From: Spirochaetae bacterium HGW-Spirochaetae-5
Lineage (GTDB): Bacteria > Spirochaetota > UBA4802 > UBA5550
Reading direction: 5' to 3'
Assembly: GCA_002839285.1 (NCBI GenBank)
Contig: PGXT01000088.1
Location: 4,137-37,511 of the forward strand
Length of the DNA: 33,375 nucleotides
Positions within the stretch are counted from its first letter, which is position 1, and every line of letters starts with the position of its first letter. Below the pieces are notes generated by a model. That model saw only the letters and a list, made by a program, of their open reading frames with translations, was not told the origin of the DNA and made no database searches. Positions 1 to 8,877 of this stretch are shown here, piece by piece. The translations under genes were made by a program, and so were the position numbers.

Positions 1-25
1 TATAAAATGAAACAGGAGATTTAAA

Positions 26-1225
26 ATGACACCGGATAATTCATTAAAAAAATTTTCAATTCTGATTGCCGACGATAACCAGAACAATTTAAAAATTTTA
101 AGCGCCATGCTTGAAGAACTAGGTTATAGAGTGAGAGTTGCCAAGTCGGGCGAGCAGACTCTTCAAAGCGTTGAAACCCTTAAACCTGATATTATTCTCC
201 TCGATATTCACATGCCGGGAATGGACGGCTATGAAGTATGTAAAAAACTCAAGTCAACAGAGAAATACAGGGATATACCTGTAATATTTATCAGCGCGCT
301 TTCAGAAGTATTCAACAAGATTCAGGCGTTCAAAGCGGGGGGAGTTGATTATATAACCAAACCCTTTGAACTTGCCGAGGTTCAACTGAGAGTGGAGACT
401 CATATAAAACTCAAAGAGAACACATTGATGCTTCAGCAGGCGTTATCCGACCTGCGGAACAGAGAAGATCTCCTCATCCAGACCGAAAAAATGGCAGCAC
501 TGGGAATACTGACATCCGGTGTAGCACACGAAATCAACAATCCGATTAATTTTATTTCAAACAGTTTTGCGGCTATTGAAGAGAGAATAAAATCAGTTAT
601 TGAGAATAAAACACTCCCCGATGAAGAGATGAACGATGATTTTAAAATGCTATTTTCAAATGTATCCACGGGAATTAACCAGATTACAAAAATAGTTCAC
701 AGTCTCAGATTATATTCACAAGACAAAAATGATAATTTAGAAGATACTCCGGTTAACAATCTTAATAGTATTATCGATTCAATATTGACAATTATGCATC
801 ATAAGTTTAATGAGAAAATAACTGTTGAAAACAGAATTTCTCCTGATACTATGATTAAATGTCATGCCGGGCAAATGAGTCAGGTTTTTATCAATATAAT
901 ATCCAATTCAATACATGCAATTGAAGATGCCGTTGAATCCGGAATAATAAAAGAAAACCAGGGAAGGATAACTATTCTGACTGAAATAAAAAACGGCTAT
1001 ATAAATATTACAACCACTGATAATGGGATTGGTATGGAGAAACCGGTTATAAGCAGAATATTTGATCCTTTTTTTACGACAAAAAAAGTCGGCCGCGGTA
1101 CGGGACTCGGCCTGTCGATCTGCCAGAGTATAATTAAAGATCATAACGGGATTATAAAAGCTGAAAGTAATAAAAATACCGGGACATCTGTAATTATAAG
1201 TTTACCTGAAAGCGGAGTTAAATAA
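26..1225 (+). CDS. Hybrid response-regulator / histidine kinase (REC-HisKA-HATPase)
   Basis: Cytoplasmic signalling protein with an N-terminal receiver and a C-terminal kinase. The receiver (about residues 10-128) has the acidic pair D16/D17, phospho-acceptor D60 in LLDIHMPGMDG and K112 in TKPF. A coiled linker leads to the HisKA motif, with H168 in GVAHEINNP. The ATPase domain shows an N box (NIISNSIHAI), a G1 box (DNGIGM), an F box (FDPFFTTK) and a G2 box (GRGTGLGLS), so it looks active. There is no membrane segment, so input must come from a partner that phosphorylates the receiver. An AGGAG sits 8 bases before the ATG. The stop overlaps the next start as TAATG, so the downstream receiver protein is probably co-translated and may be its phospho-target. 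The upstream neighbour lies outside the window. Confidence 0.93.
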   Translation: MTPDNSLKKFSILIADDNQNNLKILSAMLEELGYRVRVAKSGEQTLQSVETLKPDIILLDIHMPGMDGYEVCKKLKSTEKYRDIPVIFISALSEVFNKIQAFKAGGVDYITKPFELAEVQLRVETHIKLKENTLMLQQALSDLRNREDLLIQTEKMAALGILTSGVAHEINNPINFISNSFAAIEERIKSVIENKTLPDEEMNDDFKMLFSNVSTGINQITKIVHSLRLYSQDKNDNLEDTPVNNLNSIIDSILTIMHHKFNEKITVENRISPDTMIKCHAGQMSQVFINIISNSIHAIEDAVESGIIKENQGRITILTEIKNGYINITTTDNGIGMEKPVISRIFDPFFTTKKVGRGTGLGLSICQSIIKDHNGIIKAESNKNTGTSVIISLPESGVK

Positions 1226-1605
1226 TGGAAGATAAAGCCGTTATTCTTTACATTGACGATGAATTTCTTAATCTTACAGCATTTGAAATTCTTTTTAAAA
1301 AGAAATATACAATTTTTTCGACTAATACCCCTCAGGAAGCCCTGGAGATAATTAAAACAAATAAAGTCGATGTTGTTATAGCCGACCAGAAAATGCCGGT
1401 TATGACAGGAGTTGAACTTTTAAAAAAAATAATTGAACTGGATAACTCGATTTTGAGAATAATTCATTCCGGTTATATTGATGATCCCGAAATAAAAAAA
1501 GCAACGGATGACGGCACTGCACACTTTATTTTAGATAAACCACTTAATAGAAATATAATGATATTAGTCATTAGCCTTCGACATTTTGTATTCGCCAATT
1601 TTTGA
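1225..1605 (+). CDS. Single-domain response regulator, unusual C-terminus
   Basis: Receiver domain of 126 residues with D11/D12, phospho-acceptor D54 in IADQKMPVMTG and K105 in LDKP. Its start is fused to the kinase stop (TAATG), which makes it the likely partner of that kinase. After LDKPLNRN, where family members continue into a charged helix 5, the chain becomes hydrophobic (IMILVISLRHF) and stops. Helix 5 may therefore be replaced, or the gene may have lost its end. No output domain is present. The receiver assignment is firm; the integrity of the C-terminus is not. Confidence 0.85.
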   Translation: MEDKAVILYIDDEFLNLTAFEILFKKKYTIFSTNTPQEALEIIKTNKVDVVIADQKMPVMTGVELLKKIIELDNSILRIIHSGYIDDPEIKKATDDGTAHFILDKPLNRNIMILVISLRHFVFANF

Positions 1606-1622
1606 CTAATCAAAAATTTTTT
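1563..1622 (+). terminator. Possible terminator after the receiver gene
   Basis: Inverted repeat ATTAGTCA (1563-1570) and TGACTAAT (1603-1610) overlaps the end of the receiver gene and is followed by an A5T6 tract. The loop of about 32 bases is long, so this is a weak call. Confidence 0.3.
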
Positions 1623-1631
1623 ATCTCAAAA

Positions 1632-1675
1632 ATTCTGGAGCTATACATACTCTATCATATATCAAACTCCAGAAT
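1632..1675 (-). terminator. Possible terminator of the 1655-3445 kinase
   Basis: On the minus strand ATTCTGGAG, inside the last codons of the kinase, pairs with CTCCAGAAT about 26 bases later. A short T run (TTTTT) follows. The position between two convergent genes fits a terminator; the long loop lowers confidence. Confidence 0.4.
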
Positions 1676-3445
1676 AAACCTTGTACCGTCTCCATGCTCA
1701 ATCCTTATTGTTCCACCGATCTGTTCAGTAAGTATACTTATAAGCTGCATTCCGAAACCGGTTGAATTTTTGAAATCAATTGATTCCGGCATACCCGCGC
1801 CATTGTCTGCTATTACAAAACAGACCGCTCCGACGGCAACCTTTGCTGAAACAGATATTATTCCGCTCTCGATACCATTAAAAGCATACTTCATTATATT
1901 GGTTAAAAGCTCGTTGATGATTATCCCCAATGGCTGCATTTTTTTTACATTCAATTCAAACGGTTCAATATTTTTTTCAACTTTAACATATACACTATTG
2001 GGGAAATTAACTATAATTTCATCAATCAGGAGTGATAAATATTCATTGACCGGCATGGAATCAAAACTTTCAGACTGGTAAAGTTTATCATAAAGGATCA
2101 TCATACTCTGGACCCTGCCGGCTGCATCATTAAGAGCAGATACAACCGAATGATCTTTCAGCATATCTGCCTGTATTGAGAGCAGACTTATAATTGTATT
2201 AAGATTATTTTTTATACGGTGGTGAACCTCTTTAAGAAGAAGTTCTTTTTCAGCAAGCAGCTGCTTAATTCTATCTTCAGAATTTTTACGGCGTGTTATA
2301 TCTTCTTTTACTGCAATAAAGTTTGTTATATTACCCTTTTCGTCAATAATCGGAGAGATAATTGCAGCTTCCCAATACAGCTCTCCATTTTTCTTTTTAT
2401 TATGAAAAGTCCCTCTCCATACATTACCCGCAGTTATTGTAGCCCATAACGTTTTATATATTATATCAGGAGTTTCACCTGATTTTAAAATACGGGGATT
2501 CTGACCTATTGCTTCTTCAGTAGTATAACCGGTAAGTGTTGAGAACATAGGATTTACATATTCAATGGTACCGTCCAATCCGGTTATAATTATATTCGCG
2601 GGGCTCTGATCCACAGCAACTGAAAACTTGCGTAGTTTATCTTCAGCCAGTTTCCGTTCTGTAATGTCAGTCGATATCCCGATAACTCCGATGATTTCTC
2701 CATCTTCACCTACAAATGGTATTTTACTGGTATTAACCCATCTTACTCCCTCCGCTGTCCTCCAATGTTCTTCAATATTCAATTTAGCAACGCCGGAATT
2801 TATAACATCTAAATCATCCTGAAAGTATTTATCCGCTTCAGTTTTTGGATATAGATCATAAAGACTTTTCCCTTCAAGATCCCGTTTCTCCATATTATAT
2901 GCACGAGCAACATACTTGTTAACACGAATAAAATTATTATTTTTGTCTTTATAGAAAACCAGTGCAGGCAGATGATCAAGAATAGATTCAAATTCCAGAC
3001 TCAGTTTCTTATATTTCTGCTTATTTTTAAGCAGCTCTTCGTTTTCAATATTTTTTCTATTGGACTCAAAATGTTTTAAAGCCATTTTTATTGAAGCGTC
3101 TATAACGGTAATTCCGCTGTTTTTCAGTACATAACCGTAGGATTTTGCCCCCTCTGTTTTTTCAATCAACTCAGGATCCGCGTGATTTGTAAGAAATATA
3201 ATCGGGAAAGGGCGTTCATTTAATATAATTAACGCGGCATCAAGTCCGTTCATTCCATTGCCGAGAAAAATATCCATGAGTATAAGGTCTATGTTTGAGT
3301 TTTCTTTAATATCATTAATTGCCAGTTCTGCAGAACCTGCTGTAATTACATTATAACCATACTCTTCTAGGGATTTCTTCAATGCTATTGCTATAAGAGC
3401 TTCATCTTCAACAATAAGTATTGTTTTTTGATTATCTTTGTTCAA
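1655..3445 (-). CDS. Response regulator / PAS-PAS / HisKA_2 sensor kinase
   Basis: Soluble 596-residue protein. The receiver (residues 8-125) has D58 and K108, with the YGYVLKNSG tail common in spirochaete hybrid sensors. PAS 1 spans about 150-265 and ends in a typical PAC (GISTDITERK). PAS 2 spans about 272-390 and ends EDITRRK. The HisKA_2 motif KEVHHRIKNNLN (H408/H409) and an HATPase with NELLTNIMKYAF, DNGAGMP and GFGMQLI follow. PAS domains of this kind often bind haem, flavin or small ligands; the ligand is unknown here. The start is a TTG two bases after the stop of the hemerythrin gene, with GGAG in the hemerythrin end acting as its ribosome site, so the two are probably translationally coupled. 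The hemerythrin may pass oxygen information to this sensor (inference). Confidence 0.9.
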   Translation of the reverse strand: MNKDNQKTILIVEDEALIAIALKKSLEEYGYNVITAGSAELAINDIKENSNIDLILMDIFLGNGMNGLDAALIILNERPFPIIFLTNHADPELIEKTEGAKSYGYVLKNSGITVIDASIKMALKHFESNRKNIENEELLKNKQKYKKLSLEFESILDHLPALVFYKDKNNNFIRVNKYVARAYNMEKRDLEGKSLYDLYPKTEADKYFQDDLDVINSGVAKLNIEEHWRTAEGVRWVNTSKIPFVGEDGEIIGVIGISTDITERKLAEDKLRKFSVAVDQSPANIIITGLDGTIEYVNPMFSTLTGYTTEEAIGQNPRILKSGETPDIIYKTLWATITAGNVWRGTFHNKKKNGELYWEAAIISPIIDEKGNITNFIAVKEDITRRKNSEDRIKQLLAEKELLLKEVHHRIKNNLNTIISLLSIQADMLKDHSVVSALNDAAGRVQSMMILYDKLYQSESFDSMPVNEYLSLLIDEIIVNFPNSVYVKVEKNIEPFELNVKKMQPLGIIINELLTNIMKYAFNGIESGIISVSAKVAVGAVCFVIADNGAGMPESIDFKNSTGFGMQLISILTEQIGGTIRIEHGDGTRFILEFDI

Positions 3446-3447
3446 AA

Positions 3448-3846
3448 CTAAATTACTCCCCTTACGCGAAGATACTCACCCATTTTTTTATCAGTTTCAA
3501 GTATATGTTCAAAAAGCCATTTTTTTAAAAACTCAAATATCTGATCATCAAGATCACTTTTCCCGGCGGAGTATTTGTCAAGAAATAACTCAACCTGCTC
3601 GGTCAGTTTCTGATGCTCCAGTTTATGTTCCTTAAATAGTTGATAATTATGCTTTTCCATCATCCGCTCTTCAGCTGTAAAATGATATTTAGTATAACTG
3701 ACAAGTTCAAAAAGAAGATTTTTTATATAAACATGATTTTCGCCATTATGCATCGATTCTTTCAATTCAGATATTATGCGAATAAGTTCTTTGTGATGTT
3801 CATCAAATTGTTTTACACCAATTGTCAACCTGCTTTCCCACTCCAT
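3448..3846 (-). CDS. Bacteriohemerythrin
   Basis: Non-haem di-iron O2-binding protein of 132 residues, normal family length. All expected ligands are present: H18 (in DEHHKEL), H55 and E59 (in YHFTAEERMM), H74 and H78 (in HKLEH), and H114 and D119 (in HILETD). It is expected to be cytoplasmic, storing or sensing oxygen. An AGGAG (3857-3861, read on the minus strand) precedes the ATG. It is the first gene of a two-gene unit with the PAS kinase, which suggests oxygen-linked signalling. Identification is from the motif pattern and is firm; the sensing role is inferred. Confidence 0.93.
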   Translation of the reverse strand: MEWESRLTIGVKQFDEHHKELIRIISELKESMHNGENHVYIKNLLFELVSYTKYHFTAEERMMEKHNYQLFKEHKLEHQKLTEQVELFLDKYSAGKSDLDDQIFEFLKKWLFEHILETDKKMGEYLRVRGVI

Positions 3847-3918
3847 GAATTTGTCGCTCCTGTATTATCAATTCATACTGCATTACAATCCTGAAAATAT
3901 TAACAAATTAGAATAGGA

Positions 3919-6417
3919 TCAAGCTCTGTGTGATTTTTTATTCTGCTTCTCTTTATACATTTCTCCGTCGGCTATTGTTATAAATTCATCGGCTGATAAT
4001 TTACTTCCCAGGGGATATAAAGCAAATCCGATACTCACCTCTAATGGATAAGGATGATCACCTGCATCATTTGCTTTCTTTAAACAATTTTTAATCCTTT
4101 CACGGATCATTCCCGTCTTCTCTAAATCACATCCAGGCAATACAGCAAGAAATTCGTCACCACCAAGCCTGCAAAAAGTATCAGACCCGCGGAAAACAGA
4201 AAAAAGAATTCTGCTTACATCTGTAAGAAGACGGTCCCCTTCATTGTGACCATATGTGTCATTAACACTTTTGAGTCCATCAACATCCATGAAACATATA
4301 GTTAAAGGCTTTTTTTCCCTTACGGATGATATTATACTTTTCTCAATAATAGATATACCGGCTCTGCGGTTCATGACGCCTGTGAGAACATCGGTCATTG
4401 CCATTTCTTTAAGTTTAAACTCCATCTCCTTCCTATAGGTAATATCAGTAAAATATATCGATATCCCGTCTGAATAAGGATAAAAATGAAGCATAAACCA
4501 TTTTTTAGTGTTGCTCTCGTAATGTTCCAGTTGAGAGTAAATCTGCTTTTTCATAGCCTGATCAAAATGTTCGTAAACAGAAGCAAAATATTTTCTCTTA
4601 AATACAGACTCAACATGTTTACCGATTATTTTTTCAGATTTAAGTCCCCAGATCTCCTCAGCCTGGGAATTAACATATGTAAGGATTCCATTACCGTCGA
4701 TAGCGAAGAATCCGTCATTGATACTTTCAAGTATACTGCTCAATTTATTTTTCGAATCTGACAATTCCATTTGAATAATTTTAACATCAGTTACATCCAG
4801 AATCATAACTATCAGGCCGGTTAATTTTTCATTAATATCTCTAACGGGAGCAATATTCAAAGATATATACTGTTTGTAGTTACCCTCCCTTTCGATGACA
4901 CTGTCAATATTATATAAAGGTCTACCGCTTTCTATAGCCAATGTTAAGGGCCAGCCTATGGTATTACCGGTCAGAAAAGATACTGCGGGTGTTCCTTCAA
5001 TTTTCTCCCATCTCCCTTTATTATCATTTTTTGAAAGATATAGAATAGATTCAGCAATATGATTAGCGAGGATGATACTCCCTTCAACGGTTACATATAT
5101 AACGCCCATGGGTGCATTCGCAATTATATTATTAAACAGCTCTTCATTGCGCTTAATAAAAGTAATATCAGAGCTTGCAATCGAAATAAGATCAACTTTA
5201 TTTTCATCGTCAACTATCGGGTAAATATTATTCAGCAAAATAAGGCCATTTCTTTCATCGGTAAAGCTGACCGGCATATTTGTTTCTACAACAAGATTAA
5301 TATACTCAAGTCTTTTACTCCGAACATCTTCCGGAAACAAACTGAATATATTAACTGCCTCCATACGCTTTTCGGAAAGATTGAACCTGTTTATAGCTTC
5401 AGTATTTGCATCCACAAGCAAACCGTCCGGTTTAATAATGAAAACAGCTTCGGTTATCGAATTTAATATTGATCGCAGTGTATTTTCAGAATGAATTGAT
5501 TTTTTTCTGTTGCGCCGTTCCCTGATCATTATTACAAAGAGAAGAGACAGCACTACACTGAAAAAACTCAGCGTTAGAATAATAAAAGCCTGCCTGTGCA
5601 TTTCATAATACTCGTAAATCCCCGGTTCACGATTTATAATTATACTCTCTTCAGGCAAATCTTTAATATCTATACTAAACTTTTTTAATTCGGTAAAATC
5701 AAACATATATCTGTTTGGACTTTCTAAAATTACAGGAATAGAATCCGCAAATACTCCAGATAAAATTTTCAAAGCTGATTCAGCAGCAGTTTTACCCTGA
5801 TAAAAACCGCTGATAAGTTTGCCGCCTGTTATTCCGTAGCCGAGATGAAAATCCCATAGACCATATATAGGAACATGCGTGATATTCCGGAGTCTTAAAA
5901 TAATTTCATTATAATCGTAGTAATTCTTACTTGTATCTTTTGTAAATACTGTAAAAAGCACGGCAGTATTCTCATCAGCTTCACCGGCACTTTTAAAAAT
6001 GCCGGTCATATCCCCCTTCAGGAATATGAAATCAATATTTTTATAATGAAGACCGGCTATTTCATTAATTCTGTTTTCAAATCTAATACCAACCTCAGTT
6101 GCGTCGTTTATAATCAGAATTCTGTTTATCGCCGGCTGCAGATTTAAAATAATATCTATAGTGCTTTTTATATCGGTCTGCTCATTAACACCTGTAATAT
6201 TCTTCATCCCCCGAATATCACCAGGTATGAAATTATTTATGCCGCAAAAAACCACAGGAACATCATGGAAAAGTTCATTCCTATATTTTTTCAAAAAATT
6301 CAAAGCATCATTGTCAGTACAGATAATTACATCAAAAGGATCTGAACTGTATTTGATCTTATATATTTCAGATAGATATTCAAGATACCTGTCTGAAGAT
6401 GCCCGCTTTACATCCAT
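3919..6417 (-). CDS. Diguanylate cyclase with ABC-substrate-binding-like sensor, TM, three PAS and GGDEF; N-terminus broken
   Basis: Makes c-di-GMP from GTP. Residues 1-255 match the ABC_sub_bind-type periplasmic sensor found in many kinases and cyclases (EYMDVKR, VIICTDNDALNFL, PVVFCGINNF). One membrane helix lies at 277-298. PAS domains are at about 310-420, 428-540 and 550-660, then GGDEF at about 670-830. The active loop GGDEF is residues 752-756, and RGSD exactly five residues before it is an intact inhibitory I-site, so product feedback is expected. As it stands the open frame begins inside the sensor domain without signal peptide or the usual NSYH...W..GI stretch; a signal peptide lies just upstream in another frame (see 6422-6526). 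Without repair the sensor would not be exported, so this may be a pseudogene or an assembly error. Confidence 0.88.
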   Translation of the reverse strand: MDVKRASSDRYLEYLSEIYKIKYSSDPFDVIICTDNDALNFLKKYRNELFHDVPVVFCGINNFIPGDIRGMKNITGVNEQTDIKSTIDIILNLQPAINRILIINDATEVGIRFENRINEIAGLHYKNIDFIFLKGDMTGIFKSAGEADENTAVLFTVFTKDTSKNYYDYNEIILRLRNITHVPIYGLWDFHLGYGITGGKLISGFYQGKTAAESALKILSGVFADSIPVILESPNRYMFDFTELKKFSIDIKDLPEESIIINREPGIYEYYEMHRQAFIILTLSFFSVVLSLLFVIMIRERRNRKKSIHSENTLRSILNSITEAVFIIKPDGLLVDANTEAINRFNLSEKRMEAVNIFSLFPEDVRSKRLEYINLVVETNMPVSFTDERNGLILLNNIYPIVDDENKVDLISIASSDITFIKRNEELFNNIIANAPMGVIYVTVEGSIILANHIAESILYLSKNDNKGRWEKIEGTPAVSFLTGNTIGWPLTLAIESGRPLYNIDSVIEREGNYKQYISLNIAPVRDINEKLTGLIVMILDVTDVKIIQMELSDSKNKLSSILESINDGFFAIDGNGILTYVNSQAEEIWGLKSEKIIGKHVESVFKRKYFASVYEHFDQAMKKQIYSQLEHYESNTKKWFMLHFYPYSDGISIYFTDITYRKEMEFKLKEMAMTDVLTGVMNRRAGISIIEKSIISSVREKKPLTICFMDVDGLKSVNDTYGHNEGDRLLTDVSRILFSVFRGSDTFCRLGGDEFLAVLPGCDLEKTGMIRERIKNCLKKANDAGDHPYPLEVSIGFALYPLGSKLSADEFITIADGEMYKEKQNKKSHRA

Positions 6418-6421
6418 ATAT

Positions 6422-6526
6422 TCAATTGATGTATGAATTGCAGGCTCTTCCGGAAACAGAGGAGAAACTATTTATTTCAAGCAGCAGAATGAAACTCAGG
6501 AGTATAAATAATATTTTTTTGAACAT
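6422..6526 (-). pseudogene. Displaced signal-peptide start of the diguanylate cyclase
   Basis: A 34-codon frame begins with ATG at 6526, preceded by GAGG at good spacing. Its first 20 residues (MFKKILFILLSFILLLEINS) form a typical signal peptide, and it stops at 6422-6424. The cyclase frame is open from just after a TAA near 6478 and reads VSPLFPEEPAIHTSIEYMD into the sensor domain. The two frames overlap but do not match, and about 20-25 sensor residues normally found between them are absent. The natural start of the cyclase is therefore probably 6526, with a deletion plus frame change at about 6440-6480. Confidence 0.7.
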
Positions 6527-6722
6527 TTGATGCCTCATAGCTAACGATTGATTGTAAAATTCATGTTTCTGATTTTATTTAAATTGAAAAACTGCAATTA
6601 AAAAAATTATTATTCGTAGATTTTTATTTCAAAATCACTAATCACTCTTACAATAGATATTTTCAAACCATTAACCACTAAATGCAGGATAAATGTTCCG
6701 GGAACCGGTTAGATAAAAAGTA

Positions 6723-7148
6723 TCAAACCAGCTTTAACAGAAGCTGAATGATTGTATCCCGGTCGTATGGTTTTTTAATATAACCATTTATACCAAGTTT
6801 TATCAGCTCATCAACTTTCTCTTTATCGCTGTGAGAAGTCACCATAACAATCTTTGTATTTTCAAGCTGATGTCTGATTTTTTTCAGAACTTCAATACCG
6901 TTCATTACAGGCATCTCAACATCTATAAATAGAAAATCAGGGGGGAATCTGGTATTTTCAAGCTTTAATACCGCAGTACCCCCATTATCCATTTCATCAG
7001 TTACATTAAACTCTACAGACAAAAGTATCTGTTTTAATACCTGTCTTGAGAAGAGAGAATCGTCTACAACAACAGCAGTATAGCTTACTCCATCCTTCCT
7101 TTTTCCAAGAGCCCTTTTTTTATAAATGTTTTCATGTTCTGCCGGCAT
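6723..7148 (-). CDS. CheY-like single-domain response regulator
   Basis: A 141-residue protein with a basic 20-residue N-terminal extension and one receiver domain: D29/D30, phospho-acceptor D76 in FIDVEMPVMNG, S105 and K126 in IKKPYDRD. No output domain is present, so it acts by protein contact in a phosphorelay or on chemotaxis or cyclase partners. GGGAT precedes the ATG. It sits between the LuxR-type regulator upstream and the diguanylate cyclase downstream, transcribed the same way, with a gap of about 200 bases before the cyclase. The upstream gap of 87 bases is AT-rich and may carry its own promoter. Confidence 0.9.
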   Translation of the reverse strand: MPAEHENIYKKRALGKRKDGVSYTAVVVDDSLFSRQVLKQILLSVEFNVTDEMDNGGTAVLKLENTRFPPDFLFIDVEMPVMNGIEVLKKIRHQLENTKIVMVTSHSDKEKVDELIKLGINGYIKKPYDRDTIIQLLLKLV

Positions 7149-7235
7149 TTTATTATCCCTTTTATATCAGAATTATAATCTAAGTATATGTAATCTAACA
7201 AAAATAACCAAATAACGATTCTTTTTTTAAATTGT

Positions 7236-8690
7236 TTATTTATCCGGAACAAAATTATTATGAAGATATTCAATAAGCTGGTATTTATTGTTTATTCCAA
7301 GTTTAGAGTATATACCGGAAAGACGTTTTTTAACAGTTATCTCGGCAACCTCCAGCCGTCCGGCAATCTGCTTGTTTGTCATACCCGATTCAATGTATTT
7401 TAAAATTCCCCTGTCCATAATATCGAATTCAATATCACCGCGTTTGATGGATTGATTATAAACATTTGTTTCCAGCAGCAGCTCGCTCAGATCATCCATT
7501 TCGCGCACAATACTCTCGATATGATTCTGAAGCCTAACCTGCTTTTTCTCCAGTTTTTTTTCAAATGATATATCGGTGATAAAATATATCATTTTATAAT
7601 TTTCATTTATCGGTTTTTCAAAATTTAAAATTAAAACTTTTGCCGGAAAAGAATCTAAATCCTTTTTCTTAAGATCAATCTCAACGGGAATATAATTACC
7701 GTTCCCCGTATTTTCATTTAATAACAAAATATCAGATGATGATTGTATCTGCAGAAATTTAATATCTTTTCCCTCCAGTTCTGCTGAGGCAAACCCGCTC
7801 ATTGATTCAAATGTTTTATTAGCAAGAGTAATAACGCCCTTTGAATCCGTAAGTAAAACACCGGTAGGTACTGTTTGAAGAATATTATCAAGTATTTCTC
7901 TGGTGGATATGAGAGTTTCACTCTGGGCAATTATTTCAGATATATCCCGACCTGATAATACAGCCAGGTCCATACTACCATCTTTATAAGATACCGGCGA
8001 AACACTTACATTGAACTTTCTGATGTCCCCTTCTGAATTCATGATTGAAGCAATCTTTAAATAACGTTCGCCTGATTTAAAAAATTTTTTTAGAAGACCT
8101 GATCTGCCGCTGAACTCTTCATTTATAAAACTCCTGAATTGAGACGCTGAGCTGATATCTCCGAAAATAGTTATAAACGGTTCATTATAATATATAATTT
8201 CAGATTTATTATTAACAACAATTACCCATGCTGTCATAGAATTTAAAACAGTATTATAAAAATCTTTCAATTCTTTTAACTCATTTTGATTTCTTTTCAT
8301 CTCACGATCACCAGCGATTCTCTGATCAGTAAGCATTATGGCATATTTTATTTCGGTCTCTCTGAACGGCTTTATGATATATCCATAAGGGTTTTCCCGT
8401 AACGCCTTATCCACTAATTCAGGCTGGATATTTGATGTAATAAAGATTACAGGGATATCAGAGATTGTCCTTAAATTACCCGCAGCAGTTATTCCATCTA
8501 TATCATCATCAAGTTGTATATCCATAAGTACTAAATCCGGTTTATAAGTCTTTACAGCATCAACAACTCCCCTCCCTTTTGAAATCAACGCAACAGGCTC
8601 AAATCCTATCCGCCGTACGGCTTGAGAAAGATTTTTTGCAATAATTGCGTCATCTTCCACTATTAGAATTTTTTTTATATTTATATCCAT
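7236..8690 (-). CDS. REC-PAS-PAS-LuxR (GerE) transcriptional regulator
   Basis: DNA-binding response regulator of 484 residues. The receiver (residues 6-120) has D57 in LMDIQLDDD and K107 in IIKPF. Two PAS domains follow at about 143-255 and 265-385. A short coiled region leads to a C-terminal LuxR-type helix-turn-helix (MTNKQIAGRLEVAEITVKKR, then SGIYSKLGI). Having PAS sensor domains between receiver and HTH is less common than the plain REC-HTH layout and suggests it integrates a phospho-signal with a ligand or redox signal. The GGAG is only two bases from the ATG, unusually close, yet no other start fits. It is divergent from the secreted-protein gene at 8878, and the 187-base shared region holds three helically phased TATACCA repeats that could be its target (inference). 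Confidence 0.9.
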   Translation of the reverse strand: MDINIKKILIVEDDAIIAKNLSQAVRRIGFEPVALISKGRGVVDAVKTYKPDLVLMDIQLDDDIDGITAAGNLRTISDIPVIFITSNIQPELVDKALRENPYGYIIKPFRETEIKYAIMLTDQRIAGDREMKRNQNELKELKDFYNTVLNSMTAWVIVVNNKSEIIYYNEPFITIFGDISSASQFRSFINEEFSGRSGLLKKFFKSGERYLKIASIMNSEGDIRKFNVSVSPVSYKDGSMDLAVLSGRDISEIIAQSETLISTREILDNILQTVPTGVLLTDSKGVITLANKTFESMSGFASAELEGKDIKFLQIQSSSDILLLNENTGNGNYIPVEIDLKKKDLDSFPAKVLILNFEKPINENYKMIYFITDISFEKKLEKKQVRLQNHIESIVREMDDLSELLLETNVYNQSIKRGDIEFDIMDRGILKYIESGMTNKQIAGRLEVAEITVKKRLSGIYSKLGINNKYQLIEYLHNNFVPDK

Positions 8691-8755
8691 ATCTCCTTTA
8701 CCATGATGAAATTTTTATTACTGCTTATTTCAAAAATTTTCATTTTCCATTACTT

Positions 8756-8790
8756 TTCACCAATATACCATAGTATACCAAGATATACCA
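8756..8790. promoter_or_regulatory. Phased TATACCA direct repeats between divergent genes
   Basis: TATACCA occurs at 8764-8770, 8774-8780 and 8784-8790, exactly 10 bases apart, so all copies face the same side of the helix. A weaker fourth copy, TTCACCA, is at 8756-8762. They lie between the LuxR-type regulator and the 8878 gene, where an activator or repressor would bind. Which protein binds is unknown. Confidence 0.55.
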
Positions 8791-8877
8791 ATAGTTTTAT
8801 TTTTTTTGTCGTAAAAAAACAGCAAAAAAAGGTATTGTCCATTATAAAGTGAAACGGCTTATTTCAGGAGAAAAAAA

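Noticed and set aside
1602-2081. Plus-strand ORF of 159 codons opposite the kinase
   Set aside because: It is the antisense of the HATPase-coding region, whose motifs are unambiguous on the minus strand.
6660-6715. Terminator after the CheY-like gene, from a GGTTCC...GGAACC-like dyad
   Set aside because: The two arms nearly touch, leaving no workable loop, and no T run follows on the minus strand.
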